Below are positions 1 through 8,153 of a stretch of DNA of 60,016 nt, in pieces; the first letter of the stretch is position 1, and each line of letters starts with the position of its first letter. The position numbers were made by a program, and so were the translations under genes. Below the pieces are notes generated by a model. The model saw nothing but the letters and a program-made list of their open reading frames with translations, had not been told where the DNA came from and did not search any database. The stretch is from Acidobacteriota bacterium. Its GTDB lineage: Bacteria > Actinomycetota > Acidimicrobiia > Spongiisociales > ZC4RG35. The stretch is taken from positions 1-60,016 of the forward strand of contig JACZUI010000009.1 of NCBI GenBank assembly GCA_022573225.1, read 5' to 3'.

Positions 1-285
1 GTACTCACCGGGAGCGAAAACGATGGTGAAAGTCCCCGCATTCGACCCAGATGTACAGGTCATGAGCTTGTTGATTTCAGTTGTCTGCGGCGTGTCCACG
101 AAGGTCCCGCCAGAACACCCGAGAATCTCAGCCCCCTCAGTGACCTCGAAGGTCCCCCCGACGGTCCTCGAACTGAAATCGAGTTCGGTCTCGATGGTCA
201 CCGGTCCCGATTTTGTGGTGTCCCCTCCGCACGCCGTCAGCAATATCAGGATCGCAGGCAGAATTCCGAGACGTTGATACCGCAA
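1..285 (-). CDS. putative secreted lipoprotein, 5' part only (gene runs off the left edge)
   Basis: An open frame of 95 codons begins at a TTG at 285 and is still open at base 1. GGAG lies five bases upstream of the TTG. The predicted N-terminus is a short basic stretch, a hydrophobic segment (GILPAILILL) and a lipobox LTAC followed by GG, so the mature protein would be lipid-anchored through Cys19. The visible part after that is rich in Thr, Gly and Ser and contains two further cysteines. I do not recognise a family. The plus-strand frame over the same bases lacks any protein-like character. The missing C-terminus prevents a functional call. Confidence 0.6.
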   Translation of the reverse strand, partial: MRYQRLGILPAILILLTACGGDTTKSGPVTIETELDFSSRTVGGTFEVTEGAEILGCSGGTFVDTPQTTEINKLMTCTSGSNAGTFTIVFAPGEY

Positions 286-377
286 CCTATCTCCTATCGC
301 TGCGTGGATACGACCCTACCCCACGAGGAGCTGAGCACGCCCAGTCGTCCGCTCCATAACCGGCTGGGAGTGATGAT

Positions 378-511
378 TAGGGCTGGTGTGGCTTCCACCG
401 GTCGGGCGGTGGAACACCTGTTGAACTGCTAGTTCCAGCTCGGTCGGGTCACGGCCGCCGTCCCGGTGGTTTCACCACCCCTTTGGCCTTCTATCAACGA
501 AAGGGGCGGCC
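378..511 (+). ncRNA. structured leader of the IS110 remnant; candidate bridge-RNA remnant
   Basis: Upstream of the IS110-type recombinase remnant lies a non-coding stretch with two clear hairpins. One spans about 385-418: the eight-base arm TTCCACCG pairs with CGGTGGAA around the loop GTCGGG, and GGTG pairs with CACC below a bulge. The second is GGTGGT-TTC-ACCACC at 465-479. In IS110-group elements the left non-coding end upstream of the recombinase encodes a structured bridge RNA with internal loops that select target and donor sites. The location and folding fit that pattern. No loop sequences were matched to a target, and the recombinase is broken, so this is a remnant at best. Confidence 0.3.
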
Positions 512-990
512 ATGAGAATCATAGGTATTACTGGTGGTGTGGATACTCATGCTGATGTCCATGTGGCGGCGGCAGTCGATCGCAACGGTGGGTTGTTGGG
601 TGTGGAATCGTTTCCCGCCGACCGGGCAGGTTATGAGGAGCTGTTGGGTTGGCTGGTCGGTTTCGGCGAGGTGGAACAGGTTGGGGTTGAGGGGACTGGA
701 TCGTGGGTGTTGGTCTGGCCAGGTTCCTCGGCGATCAAGAGATCGTGGTGGTCGAATTGGATCGTCCCAACCGTCAGAAACGCCGCAAGGTGGGCAAGTC
801 CGACCCCACCGATGCTGTCTCTGCGGCTCGAGCTGCGTTGTCGGGGGAGGCGTCGGTGACCCCGAAATCCTCACCCGAATGAGTTCACACGACGAAACCC
901 GTAGGTATGTGACACGGCGGAGAGACGAAGGCTTGAACACCGCGGAGATCATGCGCTGTCTGAAACGTTACGTGGCCCCTTTCAACCTGG
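512..990 (+). pseudogene. IS110-family transposase (DEDD recombinase), frameshifted and internally deleted
   Basis: The N-terminal part matches the IS110 RuvC-like domain: GVDTHADVHVAA early on, then VGVEGTGSW. One base appears to be missing near 704-709; the neighbouring frame then continues with VVELDRPNRQ and KVGKSDPTDAVSAARAAL, the usual family continuation, to about 870. The next matching segment, TRRYVTRRRDEGLNTAEI then MRCLKRYVA at about 885-970, belongs to the extreme C-terminus of the family. Most of the middle, including the catalytic-serine Tnp20 domain, is therefore deleted. ATG at 512 follows AAGGGGCGGCC. The element cannot be active. From 990 to the next gene at 1263 I see nothing coding. 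Confidence 0.8.
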
Positions 991-1262
991 ACAACTCCGA
1001 GACACTCGCAATCTGGTGGGGTTGGTGGGGCTGAGGTGGCGTTGCAGGCAATTCCGGGTTTACCGTCCCGGTCGACCGATGTGTTGGAAGACGTGTGTTC
1101 AAAGCGACCCACACACAGAGATGGACGCCTTCATCATGGAGCTTGTGGATGGCGGTGTACTGGACGAGCTAGTCGAGGACCAGAAGCGGCACCTTCGCAG
1201 CCTGGGCACATCACCGACATCGCGTATTGGTAGCGTCCCAATGGACTTACACGTGGAGGGTC

Positions 1263-1544
1263 ATGACCGACGACCAGTTCCGAAACAATGGAGAGGAACC
1301 TGCTGCCAGCCAGAGGAGGATCGGCCTCAGGCTCGGACCGATCGTTGGCCTGGGGGCTCTCGCCCTGTTCCTCGTATTCATCTTCCAGAACGGCGAGGAC
1401 AGCGACATTCACTTCCTCTGGTTCGACTTCGCATTGCCTTTTTGGGTACTCGCGGTTGTCATCTTCGCTCTGGGCATCATGTTCGGCTGGTTCGCCAAGT
1501 GGCGGCAAGGTCGTGAGAAGAAAGCGGCTAACTCAGCCGATTGA
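1263..1544 (+). CDS. LapA-domain (DUF1049-like) small membrane protein
   Basis: The protein has 93 residues from the ATG at 1263, preceded by GGAGG at short spacing. A hydrophilic N-terminus is followed by two membrane segments (LGPIVGLGALALFLVFIF and FWVLAVVIFALGIMFGWF) separated by a short outside loop with NGEDSDIHFLWF, then a basic tail WRQGREKK. This is the layout of LapA-domain proteins: two helices with a conserved NxxxVxFxF-like stretch between them. In E. coli LapA works with LapB in lipopolysaccharide assembly, but actinobacterial members have no such partner here, so the role is unknown. Its 3' end overlaps the convergent small gene by 17 bases. Confidence 0.75.
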   Translation: MTDDQFRNNGEEPAASQRRIGLRLGPIVGLGALALFLVFIFQNGEDSDIHFLWFDFALPFWVLAVVIFALGIMFGWFAKWRQGREKKAANSAD

Positions 1545-1662
1545 TCACCCACATCACGCCTTGCACCAACCGCCAGCCGAGATAGAGGGCGGTCAGAGCA
1601 AGCATCAACTTGAAGCTCAGGGGAGCCTTGACATCTTCAGGGGCGCGGTCTGGCTCAGTCAT
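1528..1662 (-). CDS. 44-residue single-pass membrane protein coupled to der
   Basis: An ATG at 1662 overlaps the stop codon of der in an ATGA arrangement, so the two are probably translationally coupled. The product has an acidic N-terminus (MTEPDRAPEDVKAPLSF), one hydrophobic segment (LMLALTALYLGWRLVQG then VMWVI) and ends NRLS. This fits a small one-helix inner-membrane protein. I do not recognise a family. Its position as the last gene of the long minus-strand run, and the tight overlap, support it as a genuine gene despite its size. Its end overlaps the convergent LapA-like gene by 17 bases. Confidence 0.6.
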   Translation of the reverse strand: MTEPDRAPEDVKAPLSFKLMLALTALYLGWRLVQGVMWVINRLS

Positions 1663-2972
1663 CTGTCTCTTCCTGAGCGGAAGACGATCCTCACCGGGTT
1701 GCCGGTGAAATCAACCTCGTCGCGGAGTCGGTTCTCGAGGAATCGGACATAATCGGCGCCCAGTTCTCCACCTGACAGAAACACAACGAAGGTGGGAGGC
1801 GCGGTGCCGGCTTGGACCGCATAGTGGATCTTGGGTCGTCTTCCCTTTCTCACGGGGGGCGGATGGGCGGAGGTCCACGCTCTGACGAGTCGGTTCAGCC
1901 GACCCGTGGCGATACGATTCTGTCTCGCCTCCAAAACCGCTTCGACCGCTGACCCAAGACGACCCAATCTGGCGCCGGTCAGAGCAGCCACTCTCAGGGC
2001 GGGCGCCCACGCGACAAAGCCGAACCTGTCGGGCAGCGATATCTCGGTGATCTCACGCTGTTCCTCATCGATGGCATCCCACTTGTTCAGGACGATGACG
2101 AGGCCAACCCCGGCGTCGACGACCTCACGAGCAATCCTCTGGTCCTGATGGGTGACACCATCGGTGGCATCGACAACCAGGATGGCCACGTCCGCACTGG
2201 TGAGAGCCTCCCTGGCCCTGAGCACGGAGTAGAAATCGGCGTCTTCGGTGATCTTTGGCCTGCGCCGGATCCCTGCGGTGTCAACCAGGACATAGGGCTC
2301 CCCATCCATTTCGATCTCCACATCGATGGGATCCCTGGTTGTCCCCGGTACCTCTGAGACGATCACCCGACTCTCACCCGCCAACGAGTTGAGAAGGGTG
2401 GATTTCCCGACGTTGGGACGGCCCACGATCGCGATCCGGGGCAATTCGTCGGGCTGGCGTGTCAGATCCTCGGCCGGCAAGTCGGATACCAGCTGATCCA
2501 GCAATTCGCCAACGCCTCTGCCGTGATAGGCGCTGATCGAATATGGCTCACCCAGGCCAAGCCCCCAGAGACGGTCGATGTTCCCCTCCAAGGTGTCGTC
2601 GTCGACCTTGTTGGCGACAACGATCACTGGCAGCCCGGACCCGCGGAGAATGGATATCATTCCGGTGTCGTCGTCGGTCAGTTCCGCGGTTGCATCAACT
2701 ACAAGCAGCACCGTATCGGCACCCGACACTGCCGCCTCGGCCTGCTCCCTGATCGAGAGGTTGAGCCCGCCATCGGGCTTCACCTCCCAACCGCCCGTAT
2801 CGACGAGGATGAACTCGCGACCGATCCAATCGGCCTCGAACTCTCGCCGGTCGCGGGTTACCCCCGGGTTCTCCTCGACAACCGCACTGCGCGAGCCGAT
2901 GATCCGATTGACCAGGGTCGACTTGCCGACATTGGGTCTTCCGACGACGGCCACAACAGGCAAAGAGCTCAT
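1659..2972 (-). CDS. der: ribosome-associated GTPase Der (EngA)
   Basis: Der is a double GTPase needed for maturation of the 50S ribosomal subunit. The 437-residue protein shows two full G domains: GRPNVGKS at residues 11-18 with DTGG at 58 and NKVD at 121, and a second GRPNVGKS at 184-191 with DTAG at 231 and NKWD at 296. A C-terminal KH-like domain follows, containing the HPPPVRKGRRPKIHY stretch typical of Der. It starts 22 bases after ispH and overlaps the small membrane protein at its end. In actinobacteria der typically closes the scpA-scpB-rluB-cmk-der block, as here. Confidence 0.97.
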   Translation of the reverse strand: MSSLPVVAVVGRPNVGKSTLVNRIIGSRSAVVEENPGVTRDRREFEADWIGREFILVDTGGWEVKPDGGLNLSIREQAEAAVSGADTVLLVVDATAELTDDDTGMISILRGSGLPVIVVANKVDDDTLEGNIDRLWGLGLGEPYSISAYHGRGVGELLDQLVSDLPAEDLTRQPDELPRIAIVGRPNVGKSTLLNSLAGESRVIVSEVPGTTRDPIDVEIEMDGEPYVLVDTAGIRRRPKITEDADFYSVLRAREALTSADVAILVVDATDGVTHQDQRIAREVVDAGVGLVIVLNKWDAIDEEQREITEISLPDRFGFVAWAPALRVAALTGARLGRLGSAVEAVLEARQNRIATGRLNRLVRAWTSAHPPPVRKGRRPKIHYAVQAGTAPPTFVVFLSGGELGADYVRFLENRLRDEVDFTGNPVRIVFRSGRDR

Positions 2973-2994
2973 TGGCAGATGACTCCGCAGCGGA

Positions 2995-4044
2995 TCAGAC
3001 GCTGATCAGTCGAAGCGCTTCGGTCGCCGTCCACTCCCGATCCTTCTCCAGCCAGGCTGTGTCGCGTGGCGGCCGAGCGGTGACTCCAGCTTCGACCATC
3101 GCCTGCACTGTCGACACGAAGGCGCGGAGCTGGGGAGGAAGCGGAAAGTACTCCTCCTCCTCGGTTGAGGACCACAACTCAAATCCTTGAACAGGATCGA
3201 GCTGGTCGATGACATCCTGGACAAGATGGTCGGGTGCCGAAGCGCCAGCGGTCAGACCGACCGTGGTGACACCAGTCAGCCAATCGCTTTGGATGTCCGC
3301 CGCGGAGTCGATCCGATACGCGACGATCCCGTTCTCCTTCGCTACCCGTACCAGAGCCTGGGTGTTCGATGAGTTGTGCGAACCAACTACCAGAATCAGG
3401 TCGCACTCATCGGATAGCTGGCTCACCGCCTCCTGACGATTGGTGGTTGCATAACAAAGGTCGGACTTCCGGGCGATCGCAAGGCCGCTGAACCTCTCCT
3501 GGGCATCTTCCATCACCGCCACCCACTCGTGAACCCCGAGAGTGGTCTGGGCCAGGAGGGCGACCTTGGTCGGGTCTCTTGGTTGGAAGTCGCCCAACCC
3601 TTGCTCCGGTTCGATGAGTGTTATCGAAGAAGGAGCCTCCGCTACGGCTCCTACTGCCTCGTCGTGACCTTCATGGCCTACGTAGATGATGTCGTAGCCC
3701 TTGCGTTCCATTGTCTTGATCTCATGGTGGACCTTGGTAACGAGAGGACATACCGCATCGATTACGATCGCTGCCCGCTGGGCAGCACCCGACACAACCT
3801 CTGGCGCCGAACCATGAGCCGACAACATCACGGGCGCCCCTTCGGGCACCTGATCGATGTCATCGACAAACACCACGCCCAGCCGCTCGAAAGCCCCAAC
3901 AACCCATTCGTTGTGCACGATCTCGTGGTAGCAGTAGACCGGTCCATCGAAGATCCGGGTCATCCAGGTCAAAGCCTTGATGGCCATTTCCACTCCGGCG
4001 CAGAATCCTCGCGGTTGAGCGAGCAGGACACGTTGAACGGTCAT
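2995..4044 (-). CDS. ispH: 4-hydroxy-3-methylbut-2-enyl diphosphate reductase IspH
   Basis: IspH catalyses the last step of the MEP pathway, reducing HMBPP to IPP and DMAPP on a [4Fe-4S] cluster in the cytosol. The 349-residue sequence has the three cluster cysteines in their usual contexts: RGFCAGV (Cys15), DAVCPLVTKVH, and SDLCYATTNRQ. The motifs HSSNTQAL-like (VVGSHNSSNTQALV) and TAGASAPDHLVQDVI are also present. It lies between cmk and der. Isoprenoid units made here would feed the polyprenol carrier used by the mannose synthase at 19253-19987. Start ATG at 4044. Confidence 0.96.
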   Translation of the reverse strand: MTVQRVLLAQPRGFCAGVEMAIKALTWMTRIFDGPVYCYHEIVHNEWVVGAFERLGVVFVDDIDQVPEGAPVMLSAHGSAPEVVSGAAQRAAIVIDAVCPLVTKVHHEIKTMERKGYDIIYVGHEGHDEAVGAVAEAPSSITLIEPEQGLGDFQPRDPTKVALLAQTTLGVHEWVAVMEDAQERFSGLAIARKSDLCYATTNRQEAVSQLSDECDLILVVGSHNSSNTQALVRVAKENGIVAYRIDSAADIQSDWLTGVTTVGLTAGASAPDHLVQDVIDQLDPVQGFELWSSTEEEEYFPLPPQLRAFVSTVQAMVEAGVTARPPRDTAWLEKDREWTATEALRLISV

Positions 4045-4074
4045 AGCCTCATGGTAGGACTGGTCGAAAAGACA

Positions 4075-4725
4075 TCATGAGTCGGCGACAAGGGCCACGA
4101 TGCGGTCAACCACCTGATCGATATCGAGGTCGGACGTGTCGAGGACGATGGCGTCGTCGGGAATCGTCAACGGTGATGCGGCACGGGTCGAGTCAAGGTG
4201 GTCCCGGCGTTGGATATCTGCCAGCACCTCCGTCGTGTCCTTGTCACCGACTTGATCGGCACGTCGGGCTGCCCGCACCTCAGGCCTCGCATCCAGGTAG
4301 ATCTTATGGGATGCGTTCGGGAAGACGACCGAACCTATATCCCTGCCCTCGACCACGGCCTGTCGGCCGTTGGCATCCAGCCAGGCTCGCTGGTGACCGA
4401 CCAGCAACGCTCTCACTGACGGGTGGGCAGACACTTCGGACACATGCAATGTCACCTCAGCAGACCGAATCGTCTCCGACACGTCTTCACCATTGAGGAT
4501 CATCCTGTCGCCCCGCTGGCTGAACTCGGCCTCGGCGACAATGCGGCCGACGTCCTCAGCGTCGGATAGGTCCGCTCCTGCCGCTAGAGCAGCCAGAGTG
4601 GCGGCCCGGTAGAAGGCCCCCGTGTCAAGATATGGAATCGCAAGCCGGCGTGCCAAAAGACGGCTCACCGTGCTCTTTCCGGTGCCGCTGGGCCCGTCCA
4701 ACGTGACGATCAGATCGGTAGTCAC
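4075..4725 (-). CDS. cmk: cytidylate kinase
   Basis: Cmk phosphorylates CMP and dCMP using ATP. The protein has 216 residues. The P-loop GPSGTGKST is at residues 11-19, followed by LDTGAFYRAAT, the family's substrate-binding segment. The motif VVEGRDIGSVVFPNA and the lid arginines (DARPEVRAARRADQ) are in place, as is RRDHLDSTRAASPL near the C-terminus, which binds the cytidine monophosphate. It sits 30 bases upstream of ispH and 128 bases downstream of aroA; that gap is non-coding and I see no clear signal in it. Confidence 0.95.
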   Translation of the reverse strand: MTTDLIVTLDGPSGTGKSTVSRLLARRLAIPYLDTGAFYRAATLAALAAGADLSDAEDVGRIVAEAEFSQRGDRMILNGEDVSETIRSAEVTLHVSEVSAHPSVRALLVGHQRAWLDANGRQAVVEGRDIGSVVFPNASHKIYLDARPEVRAARRADQVGDKDTTEVLADIQRRDHLDSTRAASPLTIPDDAIVLDTSDLDIDQVVDRIVALVADS

Positions 4726-4853
4726 AGAAACAGAATCTAGTTGCAGAGGACCCCGGTTCCGAGGGCGTCCAATGGGGATTCGGACGATGGGGGTGTGGGG
4801 GCGGGTCTCTCCGTCTACAGCAACCTACTGCCCCGTCTCATGGCGAGGACCGG

Positions 4854-6140
4854 TCAGTTGTCGAGGCGATCAAGCATTCCCCAATAGCCCGGCCAGGTCT
4901 TGGACACCACAGCCGGGTTCTCGATGTCAATGTCGCGGGCAATCAGACGAAGCAGGCCGAACGACATCGCCATCCGATGGTCCCCATAGGTGCGGATCGT
5001 CGTCGGCACTATCTCTCGCGGCGTGATGATGAGCTGATCGCCATCGATCTCGGCTTCTCCGCCGATCCTCGTTATCTCGGCTGCCAGCGCGGCCAAGCGA
5101 TCTGACTCCTTGTAACGCAACGAGTGGAGCCCGTGTAACCGGCTTGTCCCTGAGGCCACGAGACAGGCAACCGCAAGCGCCAGCGCCCCATCGGGAGAGT
5201 CGGAGAGGTCCGCATCGAGCGGCTCAAGTCGATCGCCGGGGCCCTGAACAGTCGTAGATGTTGCGTGCATGTCAACCGTGCAACCCATCTCCTCCAGAAA
5301 TCCGGCCACGGCAAGGTCCGGCTGAAGGGAATCGGCCGGTAAGTCCGGGACCGTGATCCGACGACCGGTGATGGCTGCGGCCACCATGGGATAGACGGCA
5401 GCCGAGGCGTCGGGCTCGATCAGGATCGTGGCGCCGCGAAGTCCCCCATTCTCAACCGTGAAACCGCGTCGAGTGTTCTCGACCTGGCCTCCGAAGATCC
5501 TGAGAACTTGCAGGGTCATCTCCAGGTAGCCCGCAGAGCCACGAAGCGCCTCGAGTCTTATCGTCAATGGGTCTGAGGCGAACGGGGCGATGAGGCTCAC
5601 GCCGGTCGCGAACTGCGTCGATTGTGACGCATCGACAACCACCTCTCCGCCCCTGATCTGTCCCCTGCCCTCGACCACGATCGGGAACTCGTCTCGATCC
5701 GATAGGACAGCGGCGCCGAGTTGGGTCACGGCATCGATGATGCCGCTCATGGGCCTAGAGGGAAGACGGCCCTGTCCAACCAGCACCGTTTTTCCATCAA
5801 TCAACGCCGAGATCGCGATCATGATCCGAGCCGTCAGACCCGACTCTCCAAGATCGATCGGCGATTGAGCCTCTCGAGGACGCCCTCCGACCCCGTCGAC
5901 TGTCCAGGTGTCAGACGAGTTGTCGATACCGGCGCCGACGCTGCGAAGGGCGCCGATGGCGGCCCGGGTGTCGTCCGAATCAAGCCCCCTGGAGAGGGTC
6001 GATTCGCCCTCCGCCAGAGCGGCGGCCGCCAGGGCCCTTATCGTCAACGACTTGGAGCCCGGCACCGGGATCACAACCGGATCAGCGGAAGAGTTCCTAG
6101 GAATCACTGGTGGTCTGTCGCCGATCGGGTCAGACTCCAC
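4854..6140 (-). CDS. aroA: 3-phosphoshikimate 1-carboxyvinyltransferase (EPSP synthase), divergent active-site motif
   Basis: The enzyme joins PEP and shikimate-3-phosphate in aromatic amino-acid synthesis. Recognisable features are VPGSKSLTIRALAAAAL near the N-terminus, RPMSGIIDAVTQLGA, SQSTQFATGVSLIAPF, LHGLHSLRYKESDRLAA and YGDHRMAMSFGLL. The usual GNxGTxxR loop reads GESGLTARI at residues 98-106, so the positions equivalent to E. coli Thr97 and Pro101 are Leu and Ile. The longest frame starts at GTG 6140 and overlaps rluB by 37 bases. A GTG at 6107 overlaps the rluB stop as GTGA and is an equally likely start, giving about 417 residues. Confidence 0.93.
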   Translation of the reverse strand: MESDPIGDRPPVIPRNSSADPVVIPVPGSKSLTIRALAAAALAEGESTLSRGLDSDDTRAAIGALRSVGAGIDNSSDTWTVDGVGGRPREAQSPIDLGESGLTARIMIAISALIDGKTVLVGQGRLPSRPMSGIIDAVTQLGAAVLSDRDEFPIVVEGRGQIRGGEVVVDASQSTQFATGVSLIAPFASDPLTIRLEALRGSAGYLEMTLQVLRIFGGQVENTRRGFTVENGGLRGATILIEPDASAAVYPMVAAAITGRRITVPDLPADSLQPDLAVAGFLEEMGCTVDMHATSTTVQGPGDRLEPLDADLSDSPDGALALAVACLVASGTSRLHGLHSLRYKESDRLAALAAEITRIGGEAEIDGDQLIITPREIVPTTIRTYGDHRMAMSFGLLRLIARDIDIENPAVVSKTWPGYWGMLDRLDN

Positions 6141-6832
6141 ACCTCGTCGGAGCTCAGCCTCCGGCTCTCCCCCGACCGGAGCCGGCCATCGACGATGGGG
6201 CCGATCGCGGTTCTGACCAGCCGAACGACCCGATACCCGACTGACTCCGCCATCCTTCGGATCTCCCGGTTGCGACCCTCCCCCATCGTCATCTCGATCA
6301 TGGTCTGGTCGCCACTCTGATCGACTATTCGCGCCGACAATGCCTTCGCCATCCCATCGTCGAGCATGATGCCCTCAGCGAAACGGCGGACGGTGGACCT
6401 ACCCACTTCACCCTCGAGAAGCACGAGATACTTCTTGGTGACTCCATACCGAGGGTGAGTGACCAGATTTGCCATCTCCCCGTCGTTGGTGAGGAGAATC
6501 AGCCCTTCGGAGTCGGCGTCGAGCCTTCCCACCGGATAGAGACGTGTCGGTGACTCGACCATGTCGACCACCGTCGGGCGACCGCCAGGGTCATGTGCGG
6601 TGCTGATGACTCCGGTCGGTTTGTAGAGGAGATGAGTCTCCCTGGCCGGATTGACAGGGATCAGGGCATCATCGATGTACACCGACTCTGCGTCGACGTC
6701 GACCCGGTCACCCAGAACGACCAGCCGCTCATCAATCCTCACCCGTCCCGCAGCGATAGCCTCCTCGGCGGCTCGCCGCGACATCAGCCCGGCATGGGCG
6801 ATGGCTTTCTGGACGCGGACCCGCTCCGCCAC
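6104..6832 (-). CDS. rluB: 23S rRNA pseudouridine synthase, RluB family
   Basis: The 242-residue protein has an N-terminal S4 RNA-binding domain (QKAIAHAGLMSRRAAEEAI) and a RsuA/RluB-type catalytic domain. The catalytic aspartate lies in GRLDADSEGLILLTNDG. Further family segments are LLYKPTGVISTAHDP, THPRYGVTKKYLV and GEGRNREIRRMAESVGY. It probably makes the pseudouridine in helix 89 of 23S rRNA, by analogy with RluB. The start is two bases from the scpB stop and the end overlaps aroA, in the scpA-scpB-rluB order normal for actinobacteria. Confidence 0.93.
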   Translation of the reverse strand: MAERVRVQKAIAHAGLMSRRAAEEAIAAGRVRIDERLVVLGDRVDVDAESVYIDDALIPVNPARETHLLYKPTGVISTAHDPGGRPTVVDMVESPTRLYPVGRLDADSEGLILLTNDGEMANLVTHPRYGVTKKYLVLLEGEVGRSTVRRFAEGIMLDDGMAKALSARIVDQSGDQTMIEMTMGEGRNREIRRMAESVGYRVVRLVRTAIGPIVDGRLRSGESRRLSSDEVWSLTRSATDHQ

Positions 6833-6834
6833 GG

Positions 6835-7404
6835 TCAGACCGCGCCAGGCCTGAAGGGCTCCTCTAGCGACTCGACCACATCTGCCGGCGGAATGTGGTC
6901 GGCAAGCGGAGGCAGGTCGCCAAGCTCGCCGATTCCCAGTTTTTCGAGGAAGACCTCCGTGGTCCCATAGATGGCCGGGTTGCCCGGGATGGAGAGACGA
7001 CCCTTCTCCTCGACCAGGCCGACTCTCTCCAGCGTGCGAATGGCCGAATCCGAATCCACACCCCGAATCTCAGACACCTGGCTTCGAGCAACAGGCTGGC
7101 GGTAGGCGACTACAGCCAGGGTCTCCAACGCAGCGGGCGAGAGCTTGCGGGCGGTAGCCGACGCAGAGAACCGCTCCAGATACGGATAGGCGTCGGGCTG
7201 GGTGTAAAGACGCCACCCACCCCCGACCTCCCGCAGCGCCAGTCCGGCTTCTCGATCTGCCAACTGAGCATCCAACTCCGCGAGGAGCCCTTCAACCTGG
7301 ACCACCGAGATTTCGAGTACCTCGGCCAGTTCTCCGACCGGGACCGGGCTCTCGGTAACGAACAGAACAGCTTCGAGCACCGCCAGATCTCTCACTATGA
7401 CCAC
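6835..7404 (-). CDS. scpB: segregation and condensation protein ScpB
   Basis: ScpB forms a winged-helix homodimer that binds ScpA and, with SMC, makes the bacterial condensin. The 189-residue protein shows the two winged-helix halves: an N-terminal one (LEAVLFVTESPVPVGELAEVL) and a second with ETLAVVAYRQPVARSQVSEI then RGVDSDSAIRTL, the family signature. The tail is acidic and Pro-rich. It overlaps the end of scpA by 10 bases and is followed closely by rluB. Start ATG at 7404. Confidence 0.95.
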   Translation of the reverse strand: MVIVRDLAVLEAVLFVTESPVPVGELAEVLEISVVQVEGLLAELDAQLADREAGLALREVGGGWRLYTQPDAYPYLERFSASATARKLSPAALETLAVVAYRQPVARSQVSEIRGVDSDSAIRTLERVGLVEEKGRLSIPGNPAIYGTTEVFLEKLGIGELGDLPPLADHIPPADVVESLEEPFRPGAV

Positions 7405-8153
7405 TCCGATGTCAGGTCGATAGTTCCGTCGGACCGATGTCGAACCTCGATATCCGACAGCCAGTCTTGTTGCGAGACCTCAATCAGCCCCCAGCGGGCT
7501 AGCTCCAACAACGCCAGGAAGTACGACGCCACCTCCAGGGGCCGCTCACACTCCTCGGTCAGCTCCTCAAAGCTCGAGTACACGAGGCCGGCCACCTTGG
7601 TGCGTATGTCGATGATCGCTTGCTCTACGGAAGGCAGATCAAGATCGAGATGATCGAGATCGAGTTCCTGAGCCTTGCGCTCGAAGACGCGGTGGGCAAT
7701 AGCGACGAGACTGGCCGAGTCGACAGGAAGCTCCATGAGGTCCGATCGCGGGGTGATCTTCTGGTCCAGCCCTGACACCCGGGGCACATACCGATTGGCT
7801 TCCTGGAGGCGGCGGAGGAGGACGGCCGAGACATCCTTGAAAGTGACGGAGGCCAGGAGCCTGGACAGGAGCCGGTCACGTTCCTCCATGAAGGCAAGCT
7901 CCTCGTCGACATCCAATTCTGAGCCCGAGGGGAGGAGTGAGCGCGCCTTCAATTGCACGAGCGTGGCCGCAATGAGGAGGAACTCGGAGGTCACCTCCAG
8001 GTCGAACTCCTTCATTTCGTCGACAAATGCGAGGTACTCCCCCACAACGTCGGACAGACCGATCGTTGTCACATCGACCTGGCGTTTGGTGATCAGCTGG
8101 AGAAGGAGGTCGAGCGGTCCTTCGAACACTGTTGTCTTGACGTGAAATGTCAT
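7395..8153 (-). CDS. scpA: segregation and condensation protein ScpA (kleisin)
   Basis: ScpA is the kleisin subunit that bridges the SMC heads. I place the start at the ATG at 8153, which overlaps the stop of the HD-domain gene as ATGA, giving 252 residues; a longer frame to 8231 reads through that gene and is unlikely. The N-terminus has the hallmark VFEGPLDLLLQLITKRQVDV, followed by YLAFVDEMKEFDLEVTSEFL and AATLVQLKARSLLP. The C-terminal winged helix ends in a stretch with FLALLELARWGLIEVSQQD, the segment that docks on the SMC ATPase head. Confidence 0.95.
   Translation of the reverse strand: MTFHVKTTVFEGPLDLLLQLITKRQVDVTTIGLSDVVGEYLAFVDEMKEFDLEVTSEFLLIAATLVQLKARSLLPSGSELDVDEELAFMEERDRLLSRLLASVTFKDVSAVLLRRLQEANRYVPRVSGLDQKITPRSDLMELPVDSASLVAIAHRVFERKAQELDLDHLDLDLPSVEQAIIDIRTKVAGLVYSSFEELTEECERPLEVASYFLALLELARWGLIEVSQQDWLSDIEVRHRSDGTIDLTSEWS

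Noticed and set aside
23-277. Plus-strand frame of 84 codons at the left edge
   Set aside because: It is antisense to the minus-strand lipoprotein gene, which has a signal peptide, lipobox and ribosome-binding site; the plus frame has none of these.
494-952. Minus-strand frame over the IS110 remnant
   Set aside because: It runs opposite a recognisable transposase remnant and has no family features.
1016-1260. Short plus-strand frames with MDAFIMELVDGGVLDELVED
   Set aside because: The helix-like piece is isolated, without a start signal or family match; probably flanking debris of the IS110 element.
5721-6320. Long plus frame opposite aroA and rluB
   Set aside because: Complete, motif-bearing enzymes occupy the minus strand.
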